DNA of 50,302 nucleotides from Streptomyces sp. SID8352 (GCF_009862265.1 NZ_WWGX01000029.1:1-50302); one strand, 5' to 3'; shown: positions 19,190 to 27,810, numbered from the stretch's first letter. The notes: generated by a model not told the origin, from the sequence alone. A program made the numbers and translations.

Positions 19190-19254
19190 GAGCCGACGAA
19201 GGGCCGGGGTGGGCGTCTCCCGTGCACGCCCACCCCTGGGCCGTTCGTCGGCTC
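19190..19254. terminator. long bidirectional terminator between eccC and the esx operon
   Basis: GAGCCGACGAA (19190-19200) pairs with TTCGTCGGCTC (19244-19254), and GGCC plus GGGGTGGGCGT (to 19216) pairs with ACGCCCACCCC (19226-19236) plus GGCC, leaving a TG bulge and one G-G mismatch. The stem totals about 26 bp with a 9-base loop. It is nearly symmetric and sits between convergent genes, so it probably stops transcription both ways. Confidence 0.8.
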
Positions 19255-19320
19255 CGGCCGCCGTCGCCGCCACGATCGCGGAGGCCGCCGCGGTCGCGTC
19301 GGTCACGCCGGTTACGCCGG

Positions 19321-19620
19321 TTACGCCAGGTACTTGGAGGCCGCCAGGTCACCGTCCATGTACGTGCCGCCGGACTGGCCCACGACGTGGCCGATGCCCC
19401 TCAGCGCCTCGTGGATGTCGGCGGCCTCCTTGTCCCAGGCCGCCAGCTTCTGGTCGAAGGTGCTCTGGGCCTTGCCGACCCAGTACTGCTTGCTGTTGCG
19501 CACCAACTGCCGCAGGTGCTGGATGTCCTCGTCGAGCTGCCTCGCCTCGTTGGCGATGTTCGTCGCCGCGAAGTCGAGACCGTCGTACGTCACCTGCAGG
19601 CCGTCCGCGTTGTGGTTCAT
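19321..19620 (-). CDS. WXG100 family ESX substrate (99 aa)
   Basis: The protein is a small helical hairpin secreted by the type VII system, usually as a heterodimer with a second WXG100 protein. The WXG turn appears as YWVGKAQ (residues 47-53), flanked by helices NIANEARQLDEDIQHLRQLV and STFDQKLAAWDKEAADIHEAL. A C-terminal YxxxD/E-type signal is not obvious (YMDGD near 87-91 is a candidate). GAGGTAGGCGGG precedes the ATG at 19620. The neighbour at 19826-20173 is the likely partner. It ends at a threefold ACGCCGGTT repeat and the eccC/esx terminator. Confidence 0.92.
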   Translation of the reverse strand: MNHNADGLQVTYDGLDFAATNIANEARQLDEDIQHLRQLVRNSKQYWVGKAQSTFDQKLAAWDKEAADIHEALRGIGHVVGQSGGTYMDGDLAASKYLA

Positions 19621-19727
19621 CCCGCCTACCTCGTTTCCCTTGTGTATGGGCCGCCGCGCTGGTCGTCGCGCCGGCGTCCGCTCATGCCCGGCCGGTGGTC
19701 CACCGGGACGCGCCGTGCCACCGGGGC

Positions 19728-19753
19728 GCCGGGCAGCGCGCGTGGTGCCCGGC
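19728..19753 (-). terminator. hairpin between the two WXG100 genes
   Basis: GCCGGGCA (19728-19735) pairs with TGCCCGGC (19746-19753) with a 10-base loop. It lies within the 205-base spacer between the two esx genes, together with repeats of CGTTCCCGGGGCG. It could set unequal expression of the two substrates. Confidence 0.4.
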
Positions 19754-19825
19754 GGTGCCCGGGGCGGCGTTCCCGGTGTGCCGTTCCGAAGTACCGTTCC
19801 CGGGGCGTCGTTCCCGGGGCGGTCG

Positions 19826-20173
19826 TCACATCGAGCTGAACGGTGACGACTGCACCGTGGGTGCCCCCTCGTGGACGTTGATCCTGTTCACTGCGGCGCG
19901 GACCTCGTCCTCCTTGGTGTCCTTGATGTTGCGGGTGGCGGTCATCGCGTCGATGACGTCACCGAGGATGCGGCCCATGTTCTGCAGCGACGTGTTGATC
20001 TCGTACTGCTTCTTGTCGAAGGCGGCACGGCCGATGCCCTGCCACTGGCCCTCCAGACCGTCGATCACCCCGTGCAGGTTGCGCACCCGCTTGCGGATGC
20101 TCTCGAACTTCTCGTACATCTCCTTCTGCAGCTTGACTACCGCGGCGTCTTCGAGTTTCTGGTCGACGGCCAT
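19826..20173 (-). CDS. WXG100 family ESX substrate (115 aa)
   Basis: This is the second small ESX substrate. Its WXG-type turn is GQWQGIGRAAF (about residues 42-52), between helices KLQKEMYEKFESIRKRVRNLHGVIDGL and KKQYEINTSLQNMGRILGDVIDAM. The start MAVDQKLEDAAV at ATG 20173 is chosen because GGGAGGG stands 10 bases upstream; the open frame continues to 20209 without a better site. The 115 residues include a C-terminal extension (about 85-115) longer than the 100-residue standard. It lies 66 bases after the mycosin gene and is probably the partner of the 99-residue protein. Confidence 0.92.
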   Translation of the reverse strand: MAVDQKLEDAAVVKLQKEMYEKFESIRKRVRNLHGVIDGLEGQWQGIGRAAFDKKQYEINTSLQNMGRILGDVIDAMTATRNIKDTKEDEVRAAVNRINVHEGAPTVQSSPFSSM

Positions 20174-20239
20174 GATCGTCGGCCCTCCCTGTCTCCCGTT
20201 TCGATCCAACAGTGCGGTTCCGCGCGGCCCGTGCGGGCT

Positions 20240-21553
20240 TCACGCGGTGCGGCGCGACCGGCGTACGGCCACGGTGCCGCCGACGAGCACGATCGCGGCG
20301 ACGGCGGCACCGAGCGCGGTCCAGAGGCCGTTGCCGCCGTCCCCGGCGGAGGAGGCGTTCTGCGCGGGCGCCGCCGTCGGCCCGTCCCCGTCCGCCTCGC
20401 CGCCGGCGGCCCGGGGCGGCGAGGACGCCGGTCCGGAGGAGGACGCCGGGGCGGAGGAGGGCGGGATCTCCGTCACCAGCGGCTCCCCCTCCGAGCGGTT
20501 CCACTCGGCGAGGGGGTCGGAGTAGGCGGGCCCGGCGTCGTACTCCGGGTCTTCCAGCACCTTGCGGGGGCGGACGGTCCCGTACCCGGCGTACTGGGTC
20601 GGGTCGTCCTTCGGCCACTTGCGGCTGGCGGTGTCGATCAGCGCCCGGGTCACCTGGTTGGCGGTCCAGTCGGGGTGGGCGGACCAGATGAGGGCGGCGG
20701 AGGCGGAGACGATGGCGGTGGAGGCGCTGGTGCCCATGAGCCCCCGGCAGTAAGCGGTGAAGTCGGGTCGGCAGTAGCCGGGGATGTCCTCCCCCGGGGC
20801 CACCAGATCCACGTACTGTCCGCGTGAGGAGAACTTGGAGATCTTGTTGTTCCGGTCCAGGGACGTAACGCCGATCACGTAGGGGTACGCGGCGGGATAG
20901 CCGATGTGCGCGTCTCCCTCCCCGTTGTTGCCCACACTCGCGATCAGCAACTTGCCCTTGGACGCGGCATAAGTGATCGCCGCTTCCACGGCCGGATTGA
21001 TGAACTCGGACCCGAAGGACATGCTGAGGATCTTCGCGTCGGTGTCGGCCGCCGCCTTGATGGCCTCTGCCGACAGCGCCGTCTTCCGCTCCTTCTCTTC
21101 TCCCGTGAGATCTTCGAGGTAGACGCGGTAGGGCACGATCTTCGCCCCCGGTGCAAGTCCCCGGACCCCGCCGCCCGCCCCGGTGCCCGCGATCAGTTCG
21201 GCCATACTCGTCCCGTGTCCGGTGTAGTCGTCCGTGGCGCCGTAGGCGACGGATTCGGGGACCTCGTCCACGAGCACCTGGCCCTTGAGGGAGTCCGTGT
21301 GCGGGTTCACGCCGGAGTCGATGACCGCGACCTTGACGCCCTTCCCCGTGCTGGCCTTCCACATCTGTTCGGCCTGCATGGGCCCCAGGTACCACTGGTC
21401 CTGCCGGACATCGAGGGCCGACGCACTCGGAGCGAAGACCACTCCCGCCGCCGTCAACAGGCCGACAGTGGCGCTCACCACGCGTGCGCGGCGCCCGACG
21501 CGGACCCCTGGTGCGGAGTTCTTCTCGGCCGACCGGCCGGTCACTGCTCTCAT
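20240..21553 (-). CDS. mycP: type VII secretion-associated serine protease, mycosin (subtilase S8)
   Basis: Mycosins are membrane-anchored subtilisin-like proteases that stabilise the ESX complex on the outer face of the membrane. The 437-residue protein has an N-terminal signal (RVVSATVGLLTAAGVVFAPSASA, about 25-47), catalytic Asp79 (VAVIDSGVN), His113 (TGHGTSMAE), oxyanion Asn209 region (ASVGNNG) and Ser276 (GLMGTSASTA). A Ser/Pro/Ala-rich linker and a C-terminal transmembrane segment (LWTALGAAVAAIVLVGGTVAV) with an RRSRR anchor follow. The serine motif GTSASTA differs from the usual GTSxSAP. It lies in one operon with the WXG genes. A second mycosin is encoded at 28305-29597. Confidence 0.93.
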   Translation of the reverse strand: MRAVTGRSAEKNSAPGVRVGRRARVVSATVGLLTAAGVVFAPSASALDVRQDQWYLGPMQAEQMWKASTGKGVKVAVIDSGVNPHTDSLKGQVLVDEVPESVAYGATDDYTGHGTSMAELIAGTGAGGGVRGLAPGAKIVPYRVYLEDLTGEEKERKTALSAEAIKAAADTDAKILSMSFGSEFINPAVEAAITYAASKGKLLIASVGNNGEGDAHIGYPAAYPYVIGVTSLDRNNKISKFSSRGQYVDLVAPGEDIPGYCRPDFTAYCRGLMGTSASTAIVSASAALIWSAHPDWTANQVTRALIDTASRKWPKDDPTQYAGYGTVRPRKVLEDPEYDAGPAYSDPLAEWNRSEGEPLVTEIPPSSAPASSSGPASSPPRAAGGEADGDGPTAAPAQNASSAGDGGNGLWTALGAAVAAIVLVGGTVAVRRSRRTA

Positions 21554-21577
21554 GACGTCGTAGGTCCTCGTTGGGGG

Positions 21578-23443
21578 TCAGTTGCACGCCGGCGGCACAC
21601 CGGGCGGCTCGTGGGCGGCCGGGGGACGCTCCTCCTCGTCCCGGCGGGAGGAGGAGCGCGCCCCGCTCTCCCCGCCCCGGGGCTCCCCGGGCCTGTCGCG
21701 TCCGGCGGGCCCGCGCACAAGGCCGGTGCCGCCGCGGGTCAGTCCGTTCTGCCGGGCGACGGCGGCGGAGTTGCGCGCGGAGGGGGTCCCGGTGATGGCC
21801 CGGGACGATGCCGGGCCTCCTGGAAGCGCTCTGCTCCCGGAGCCGGGGGCCGCCGCGGAGCCCGGAGCCCCGAGCACACCACGCTGCCCCGGACCGCGGT
21901 CCCCCCGGGGCCGGGCCGCCTCGGCACCGACGACGGTACCCCGGGACGTCCTCGGCGCGTTTCCGGCCGGCATCCCCGGCCCGCTCACGGGTCGCCCTCC
22001 GACCACACCGTTCGTCTGTCCGGCTCCGGTCGTCGCGCCACCGTAGGGCCTCGGCGCGGGCATCCCGCCCGGTCGTGCCGTGCCCCCGGACGCGCCCGGC
22101 CCCATGAACGGAGTCCCGGTCGTGGGAGAGATCCCTCTGCCCACGGCCTGTCCGGTCGCGACCGCGCGGCCTGCGGCTTCCCCACCGGTTCCCCGAGCGG
22201 GTACCGGACCGGTTGATCCGCCCGCGCCGGACGCCCCCGCGCCTCCCCGCACGGTGAAGGAACCCCCACGTGTCCCGCCCGGTCCTGCTCCGGGGACCGT
22301 CGCCGGAGCAGGCAGCGGGACTACGTAACCGCCTCCGGGCACTCCGGTCGGCCCGCCGCTCCCGGTGGGGGCGCTCAGGGGCGGGGCACCGGGGGGCCCA
22401 GGAGCATGCGGTGCCGGGACCGACGGGGTGACGACACTGTCGATCGTCGTACCGACCGTGGGCTCCGGGACAGGCGTCGGCCGTGAGGTCTCCGTAGGAG
22501 GGCTGAGAACCCCGCCCGAGTCCCAATTCTCTGACGGCCCGCCATCCACGACGACCGGTTGGCGACCGATCGCTCCCAAGGCCGACGACGGATGGCTGAC
22601 GGTCCCCACAGCCGCTGTCTGCCGGCCGGCGGGGTCAGAGGCCGATGGCTCTCGGTCGTTCCGCCCAGCCGGACCACCAGCAGGTGAGGCCACCGACGCC
22701 GCGCCACCCGCCATGAAATCGCGCCCGTCACCCACGGGCTGCGGCACGCCCACCTCCGGCATCGTCGTGAAGCGGGGTGCGTCGAGGGACGACAGGCGTT
22801 CCTGCGCCACCGCGTAGTAGGACGACAACCGGTTCATCTGGTTGATCGCCTCCTGACGGTCCTTCTCGACCCGGACCGCGGCGGCGTGGTCCTTGTTCCC
22901 GTCGACCCGATCGGCCGCCGGGAGCTGTCCCGGGAGGAGCGCCTTCGCCTCCGGGCGGGTGTCCCGCGGCGGCATGGCCTTGCGCACGGAGGCCAGGCCG
23001 ACGGCGGCCGCGGTGAGCTGATCGCCCGCCCCGCCCGCGAAGTCGCCCAGCCCGTAGGTGGCGGTGACCAGCGAGCGGCCCCACTTGCGGAAGGCGTCCC
23101 CGGACTTCCCGACCCAGTGCACCTTCCCGATGTGGCCGTCCAGTTCCCTGGCGGCCTCCTCGATGGCGTCCCGGGCGTCCCACAACGCCCGGCCTGACGA
23201 CTCCAGGGCCTCCGGGTCCGTCCGCTCCACCAGATCGATCATGTCGTTGAGCCGGTGGCCCTCGAAGTCGGTGCGCCCCCGCATCGCACGGCCGACGGGA
23301 GTCTCGGTGACCGCCGAGCGCACCACCCCCATGAGTGGTCCGCCACCGGGTAACGCCTGCACCCAACGGGTGGTGTCCGTGAGCGAGTTCTGCTGGGTGA
23401 CCCGGCGCAGGTCCCCCTCGTACCGCTGGCCGGCCATCGTCAC
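21578..23443 (-). CDS. large WXG-domain protein with long proline/glycine-rich tail, probable ESX substrate or component
   Basis: The gene encodes 621 residues. The N-terminal 240 residues are helical and contain a WXG100-like hairpin: ...ARELDGHIGKVHWVGKSGDAFRKWG (about 97-121), with W-V-G as in the 99-residue WXG protein downstream. The region after about 250 is low-complexity, rich in Pro, Gly, Ala, Thr and Arg with no cysteine, and probably disordered. No signal peptide is seen. The start GTG 23443 overlaps the previous stop as GTGA; an ATG two codons in is the alternative. The layout recalls PPE/EspB-like proteins with an N-terminal secretion domain and a variable tail, but no family can be named. 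Confidence 0.75.
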   Translation of the reverse strand: MTMAGQRYEGDLRRVTQQNSLTDTTRWVQALPGGGPLMGVVRSAVTETPVGRAMRGRTDFEGHRLNDMIDLVERTDPEALESSGRALWDARDAIEEAARELDGHIGKVHWVGKSGDAFRKWGRSLVTATYGLGDFAGGAGDQLTAAAVGLASVRKAMPPRDTRPEAKALLPGQLPAADRVDGNKDHAAAVRVEKDRQEAINQMNRLSSYYAVAQERLSSLDAPRFTTMPEVGVPQPVGDGRDFMAGGAASVASPAGGPAGRNDREPSASDPAGRQTAAVGTVSHPSSALGAIGRQPVVVDGGPSENWDSGGVLSPPTETSRPTPVPEPTVGTTIDSVVTPSVPAPHAPGPPGAPPLSAPTGSGGPTGVPGGGYVVPLPAPATVPGAGPGGTRGGSFTVRGGAGASGAGGSTGPVPARGTGGEAAGRAVATGQAVGRGISPTTGTPFMGPGASGGTARPGGMPAPRPYGGATTGAGQTNGVVGGRPVSGPGMPAGNAPRTSRGTVVGAEAARPRGDRGPGQRGVLGAPGSAAAPGSGSRALPGGPASSRAITGTPSARNSAAVARQNGLTRGGTGLVRGPAGRDRPGEPRGGESGARSSSRRDEEERPPAAHEPPGVPPACN

Positions 23444-23892
23444 AGCCCCCCGGCGATGTCATCGCCCTGGGCGCGCCGCTCGGGGGCGATCTCCACGAGC
23501 CGTTCCGTCCGGAGCCGTGTCTGGATCGCCCAGAACCGGCGCCGCTGCTCTTCCTCGAGGTTGTCGAAGCCCACGTGGGCGCCCTGCACGGCGATCTGGA
23601 TGGCCTCGATCTGGAGGTGCAGCGTCGTGGAGAGCGAGGTGAGCTTCTCGTGCACCCGCTGGTACTCCAGGTAGAGGCCGTACGCCTCCGGAAACGCGCT
23701 CGCGGCCCCGCTGTTGAGCGCCGTCGGAGCGATGGTCTGCGCCCCGACGCGCTTCGGATCGCCGGGCGACCCCGCGAGGTCGCGCAGGACCCCGTCCACC
23801 CGCTTCACGAAGGTGCCGAGCGCCTCGCCCGCCACCTCCAGATTCGCCGCTCGCGCGGCCGACACGCCCCCGACCATGTCCGCTGGAAGCAC
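23440..23892 (-). CDS. small helical type VII locus protein (WXG100-like size)
   Basis: The 150 residues start at GTG 23890-23892 (M(V)LPADMVGGVSAARAANLEVAGE) with GGAGGGA eight bases upstream. The open frame continues far upstream but runs through the promoter region with no family-like sequence. Nearly all of it is helical: LEVAGEALGTFVKRVDGVLRDL and then a long segment EYQRVHEKLTSLSTTLHLQIEAIQIAV. No W-x-G is present. It is first in the minus-strand operon with the 621-residue WXG protein, the mycosin and two WXG100 genes, so it may be a chaperone or co-secreted partner of the 621-residue protein. This is inference from position. Confidence 0.75.
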   Translation of the reverse strand: MLPADMVGGVSAARAANLEVAGEALGTFVKRVDGVLRDLAGSPGDPKRVGAQTIAPTALNSGAASAFPEAYGLYLEYQRVHEKLTSLSTTLHLQIEAIQIAVQGAHVGFDNLEEEQRRRFWAIQTRLRTERLVEIAPERRAQGDDIAGGL

Positions 23893-23998
23893 TCCGCTCC
23901 CTCCCCGCTCCACCCCGTGAATGCCCCGGCCGTGCGCCCCTCCGGCGGCCCGCTCCCCGCTTGCACCCGCAACGCGGGCGTCGCGCACTGTGATCACC

Positions 23999-24027
23999 AC
24001 TGTAGTCAACGGGTACAACACGGCCAA
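23999..24027 (-). promoter_or_regulatory. candidate HrdB-type promoter for the minus-strand substrate operon
   Basis: On the minus strand TTGGCC and TACAGT are separated by 17 bases, in the AT-richest part of the gap. The -35 departs from TTGACA at two positions and the -10 fits TAnnnT. Confidence 0.4.
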
Positions 24028-24297
24028 CCGCGTTGTGCGCCAAATGTGTCGGCTTGCACGAGAGGAGGAGGAGCCCATCGAACACACCTGATCCTTCGTC
24101 ACATGCCTTGCATCACAACGAGACATGGCCATGGCACGACTTCGCGGACTTCCGTCCGCCTCTTGACCAGGGAACGGGATCTCGCCATCCTCAGCCGTCC
24201 CTGCCCCCGTACACCGCACCGGCCGGGTCCGACCGCCCGGGCCACGGACCGTTCCGGCAACACAGTTGCTAACTTTGGGCTGTCGTCCGGACACCGC

Positions 24298-24322
24298 GGA
24301 AGCCCCCCGGTTGGGGGATTCC
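24298..24322 (+). promoter_or_regulatory. hairpin just upstream of the 161-residue protein gene
   Basis: GGAA and CCCCC (24298-24307, with one G between) pair with GGGGG and TTCC (24313-24322, with one A between); the loop is CGGTT. It ends 9 bases before GGGAGG, the ribosome binding site of the gene at 24346, so it could affect translation. Confidence 0.35.
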
Positions 24323-24345
24323 CGCACACGGGGAGGTCGCCGACC

Positions 24346-24831
24346 ATGGCATGGAACGAGTGGGAAGAGCTCAAGGCGGAGGCGCTCAGCCGTCAGCTGG
24401 ACTCCCCGCACACGCGGTTGAACACCCTGGACGGCGGCTCCTCGGGCGGCTCCGGCCTCCCGGGCTCCTACGGGGACCTGAAGGTCACCGATGACGACCT
24501 CGCCGGCATCGGCGCGGCCGCGTTCGAACTCCACGACGACCTGTGGGACACGGTCCGCGTCAACGTGCCGAGCAGCGAGGCGGCCGCGGCCGACCTGTCC
24601 CGGCAGGGCTTCGCCCTGGGCTCGGGGCTCCAGCACGTCGCCGACCGCTGGGAGGAACAGCTCATGTCCCTGGTGGACGCCTGCGCGCAGATCTCCAACC
24701 ATCTACGGGTCACCAAGAAGCTGCACGACGGGGACGAGGTGTACATCCAGCGCCGGCTCAGCTCCATCGCCGCCCTGGACGCCGGGTTCAACGAGCGGAC
24801 GGGTCGGCCGGACGGGGAGAAGGCCACGTAA
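24346..24831 (+). CDS. helical type VII locus protein, MAWNEWEELK family
   Basis: The gene encodes 161 residues from ATG 24346 after GGGGAGG. The start MAWNEWEELKAEA is followed by a glycine/serine-rich patch (LDGGSSGGSGLPG, about 28-40), a segment SYGDLKVTDDDLAGIGAAAFELHDDLWDTV and further helices (GLQHVADRWEEQLMSLVDACAQISNHL). There is no WXG, no signal peptide and no membrane segment. Its size and helix pattern suit an ESX-type small partner. It lies 60 bases before the 757-residue gene in the same direction and is probably co-transcribed with it. I recall similar pairs in other Streptomyces ESX loci but no function. Confidence 0.75.
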   Translation: MAWNEWEELKAEALSRQLDSPHTRLNTLDGGSSGGSGLPGSYGDLKVTDDDLAGIGAAAFELHDDLWDTVRVNVPSSEAAAADLSRQGFALGSGLQHVADRWEEQLMSLVDACAQISNHLRVTKKLHDGDEVYIQRRLSSIAALDAGFNERTGRPDGEKAT

Positions 24832-24891
24832 CGCACTGCCCGGACCCCGCCCTCTCGTCCGCCGACCGGCTCATCCCCAAGGACACGCCCC

Positions 24892-27165
24892 ATGGATCTC
24901 GACACGCTCCGCGACGCGGACTTCAAACTGCTGGACGACGCCGTCAAGGACTGGTCGACGCTCGTCGGCACCCTGGAGGGCCTGCGGAAGGACGCGGCGG
25001 GCCGGCTGCGCGGACGGGCCGAGAAGGCCCGGTGGGGCGGGGTGAACGCCAAGGTGTCCAAGGAGTTCATCGGCAAGACCGCCGCCGAGTTCGAGGACGC
25101 GCACACCCAGGCCACCACCGTCCACAGGATCCTCAGCGACACCGCCGGCGAGCTGAAGGGCTACCACCGCCAACTCGTCACCGCCCTGGAGGGCGGCCGG
25201 AGGAAGGGGCTCAAGGTCGTCGGCCACGAGGGCGGATTCACCGTCTCCTCCGATGCTCCCCCGCAGGAGCGCGGCTCCACGGGCCGGGACGCCGACGCGG
25301 GCGCCGTCGCGCTCCGGGACGAGCTCGAGAGGATCCTCAGGGAGGCCACCAAGAGCGACGACTCCGCCAGGGCGGTGCTGCGCGCCCTCGCCGACCAGAG
25401 CAAACTGGGCTTCTCCGGTGCGAGTTACGGCGACCGGGACAGCGCGGCGGCCGCCATCGCCAAGGCCGAGGCCCTGGCCGAAGTGGCCCGGAAGAACCCG
25501 CGCGACGTGACCACGACGGAGCTGGCCGCGTTCAACGCCACCCTCGCCACGTACCGGAACGACCCCCTCTTCGCCGAGACCTTCGCCAGGAACGTGGGCC
25601 CGAAGGGGGCGCTCGTCTTCTGGGCGGGCATCGCCGACCCCTTCCAGGCGGCCTTCGACCCGGCGCGCGGCGAGCAGGCCAAGCAGCTCCAGAAGAACCT
25701 GGGCATCACCCTGGGGCAGGCCACGCTCTCGGACAGCGCGGGGATGACGAAGTGGAAGAAGCAGATGATCGCGCTCGGTGATCAGCGGCTGGAGATCGAC
25801 GACGCGAGCAACCCGACCGGCTTCGCCACGATGAGCAACCTCATGCGTTTCGGCGACTACGACGACCGGTTCCTGAACGACTACGGCACCAAGCTCCTGG
25901 CCCATGACAAGCAGGTCACGGGGGACGGATTCAACCTGTGGGTCAGCAATGCCAACCAGTCGGACCTGAACTTCTGGGGCCAGAAGAACGATCGCGGACG
26001 TGATCCGGTGACCGGATTCCTCGAAGCCCTGGGTCACAACCCCGACGCCGCGACGGAGTTCTTCGGCACCCCCGACCTGGCGGGCGATCCGGACACCGAT
26101 GGCTACAAGGTCAATGAGCACCTTACGTATCTCACGCAGGAACGCGACTGGATGTCCGACAGTTCACTCCAGGGCGACAGCAAGGTCGTCGCTGGACGCG
26201 ACTCGCTTGGTCACGCGCTGGAAGCCGCCACGACCGGGTTCGCCTACGACACGGACATCAAGGACATCATCGCGGCAGGTGGCGGGCAGCGCACTGCCGA
26301 GACGGCGGTGGTGATGGAGCAGGTCTCGTACCTGTACGGGGGCGAGAAGGGCCCCGAGATGCTGCACAAGCAGCCCGAGCTGGCCGACAGTCTGGGGAAG
26401 ATGGCCGGCGCCTACATCGATGACATCGACTACAGCCTGTCCGGCATCGGCGACCACATGCGGGACGAGGAGGCTTTCCCCCCGAAGTACCAGGGGCGCG
26501 CCAACTTCACCGAGGCGGGGGCCATCAACTTCCTGAGCGTGCTCGGCCAGAACGAGACCTCTCACGGGGCCGTCACCGCAGCCCAGCACCTCTACACGCT
26601 GAGCCTGATGGACGCCAACCCTCCGTCGAGCGAAGCCAACATCGAGCGTGCACACGACGGTCTGATGGTCGGCGCGGAAGCCCGCGGGATCCTCGACCAC
26701 TCGCGCGTCTCGCAGGCGGAGGCGGACTTCAAGGCGGACTCGGAGGAGGCCAACAAGTCGTTGGGGCGCTCCGCCGACTGGATCAAGGCGGGTACGGGCA
26801 TCCTCGTCGGAGCGGGTGTGGCGGCACTCCCCGTGCCGGGTTCCACCGCGGTCGGCATCGTCATCGCTCCGATCGCCGCTGACACAGCCGGCGCGGTGAT
26901 GAACACCTTCATCGGCCACGGAGTCGACACAGCCGTGGACGGCAATGAGAAGAAACCCACTGACCAGACTCAGCTCACCAGGAACAAATTCTACGAGAAG
27001 GGAGCAGAAGACTTTGGATCTGCCTGCAATGCCTATGGCTCTGGGGATCCAGAAGCCGAAAAAGCTATCAGAGATAAGGATTGGGTCAAGGAAATCAAGG
27101 GCGCTTACTACGGAATCGGCGGACCCGAGAACAAGTATCGAGGCCACGCCCCTCACGAGGACTGA
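24892..27165 (+). CDS. DUF6571-like large protein, probable type VII associated effector or surface protein
   Basis: The gene encodes 757 residues from ATG 24892 after AAGGA. The N-terminal 110 residues are helical with a WGG turn (KARWGGVNAKVSKEF, about 46-60) and look like a WXG-type secretion domain. The middle (about 200-600) has the repeated loop style of Streptomyces DUF6571 proteins: PVTGFLEALGHNPDAATEFFG, LGHALEAATTGFAYD. Residues about 645-665 (GILVGAGVAALPVPGSTAVGIVIAP) are hydrophobic and glycine-rich, perhaps a membrane or pore-like segment. The last 70 or so codons drop to clearly lower GC, a different codon style from the rest. The family name is from memory and the role is unknown. 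Confidence 0.7.
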   Translation: MDLDTLRDADFKLLDDAVKDWSTLVGTLEGLRKDAAGRLRGRAEKARWGGVNAKVSKEFIGKTAAEFEDAHTQATTVHRILSDTAGELKGYHRQLVTALEGGRRKGLKVVGHEGGFTVSSDAPPQERGSTGRDADAGAVALRDELERILREATKSDDSARAVLRALADQSKLGFSGASYGDRDSAAAAIAKAEALAEVARKNPRDVTTTELAAFNATLATYRNDPLFAETFARNVGPKGALVFWAGIADPFQAAFDPARGEQAKQLQKNLGITLGQATLSDSAGMTKWKKQMIALGDQRLEIDDASNPTGFATMSNLMRFGDYDDRFLNDYGTKLLAHDKQVTGDGFNLWVSNANQSDLNFWGQKNDRGRDPVTGFLEALGHNPDAATEFFGTPDLAGDPDTDGYKVNEHLTYLTQERDWMSDSSLQGDSKVVAGRDSLGHALEAATTGFAYDTDIKDIIAAGGGQRTAETAVVMEQVSYLYGGEKGPEMLHKQPELADSLGKMAGAYIDDIDYSLSGIGDHMRDEEAFPPKYQGRANFTEAGAINFLSVLGQNETSHGAVTAAQHLYTLSLMDANPPSSEANIERAHDGLMVGAEARGILDHSRVSQAEADFKADSEEANKSLGRSADWIKAGTGILVGAGVAALPVPGSTAVGIVIAPIAADTAGAVMNTFIGHGVDTAVDGNEKKPTDQTQLTRNKFYEKGAEDFGSACNAYGSGDPEAEKAIRDKDWVKEIKGAYYGIGGPENKYRGHAPHED

Positions 27166-27174
27166 GCATCAGGC

Positions 27175-27810
27175 ATGAATCGACGAATCCTTGCAGCGAC
27201 CGCACTGCTGGCTCTCACGGCATTTTCCTGCGGAGAGCCCGGGGAAAGAGAGTCCTATTTGACTGCAGCCGAGGTATGCGGTTCCACCCTGGACAAGTGG
27301 GCCACCAAATCGCTAGAACATATGGGCGCCACAGAAAAATTCAAAGAAGAATCTGCAGGATCTTCTCGCCCCTATTCTGTAATCACGATTGCCGAGGATC
27401 TTCGCAGCGAAGATAACCCTCAGAGTTGCTATGTCACACGCGCAGAGAGCAAGAGCGGCCACCCTCTCGTCCAGGTTGACTTCCTCCCGTCCTCCTTCCG
27501 CTTGGACCGGAAGACTGCGACTCATAAAAAAGGAAGGATGTTCTACCCCGTGGGCCTGTATGCGCATACCGCAGACGTCACCGGCGCAACAATATACTTT
27601 AAATGCTCAACATTGAATAGAAAGACTAAGACTCCCTATATTGAGGCACGACTCTTCAGTGCCGCCAATGAAATCTCAAGCAAGACGACCCCGGACGATC
27701 TCATGATCATCCTCAACTCCATGTCTCGCGCCGTGGCCAATCATTTGGGATGTGCAACTGAAGCCCAGTTGCCTAGTGAGGTACCTCCGGGGGAGAAGAA
27801 CGGACAGTAG
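27175..27810 (+). CDS. low-GC putative lipoprotein paired with the DUF6571-like gene
   Basis: The gene encodes 211 residues. A signal sequence is clear (MNRRILAATALLALTAFSCGE) with a cysteine at 19, though the -3 to -1 residues A-F-S are not a perfect lipobox. After it comes LTAAEVCGSTLDKWA, a pattern I recall in small lipoproteins (xxVCGxxLD) that follow such genes in Streptomyces. Two more cysteines (around PQSCYV and YFKCST) may form a disulfide. GC content is near 50 percent, far below the neighbours, but no TTA codon was seen. It starts 9 bases after the 757-residue gene stop with a weak ribosome binding site. Remnants of two relatives follow. It may bind or neutralise the upstream protein; this is inference. 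Confidence 0.65.
   Translation: MNRRILAATALLALTAFSCGEPGERESYLTAAEVCGSTLDKWATKSLEHMGATEKFKEESAGSSRPYSVITIAEDLRSEDNPQSCYVTRAESKSGHPLVQVDFLPSSFRLDRKTATHKKGRMFYPVGLYAHTADVTGATIYFKCSTLNRKTKTPYIEARLFSAANEISSKTTPDDLMIILNSMSRAVANHLGCATEAQLPSEVPPGEKNGQ

Larger units (their letters stand above)
23893..24345. promoter_or_regulatory. divergent control region of the ESX substrate operons
   Basis: There is no gene in this 453-base gap, which is less GC-rich than its surroundings (24000-24130 and 24240-24290). The best promoter candidate points left: TTGGCC (complement at 24022-24027), 17 bases, TACAGT (complement at 23999-24004), about 107 bases before the GTG at 23892. To the right GCAACACAGTTGC, a small inverted repeat near 24257-24269, precedes AACTTT, but no convincing -35/-10 pair is seen. 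Confidence 0.4.

Noticed and set aside
23440..24702. The longer 420-codon version of the small helical ESX gene.
   Set aside because: The upstream part crosses the AT-richer divergent promoter region and is antisense to the gene at 24346; GTG 23892 has a good ribosome binding site.
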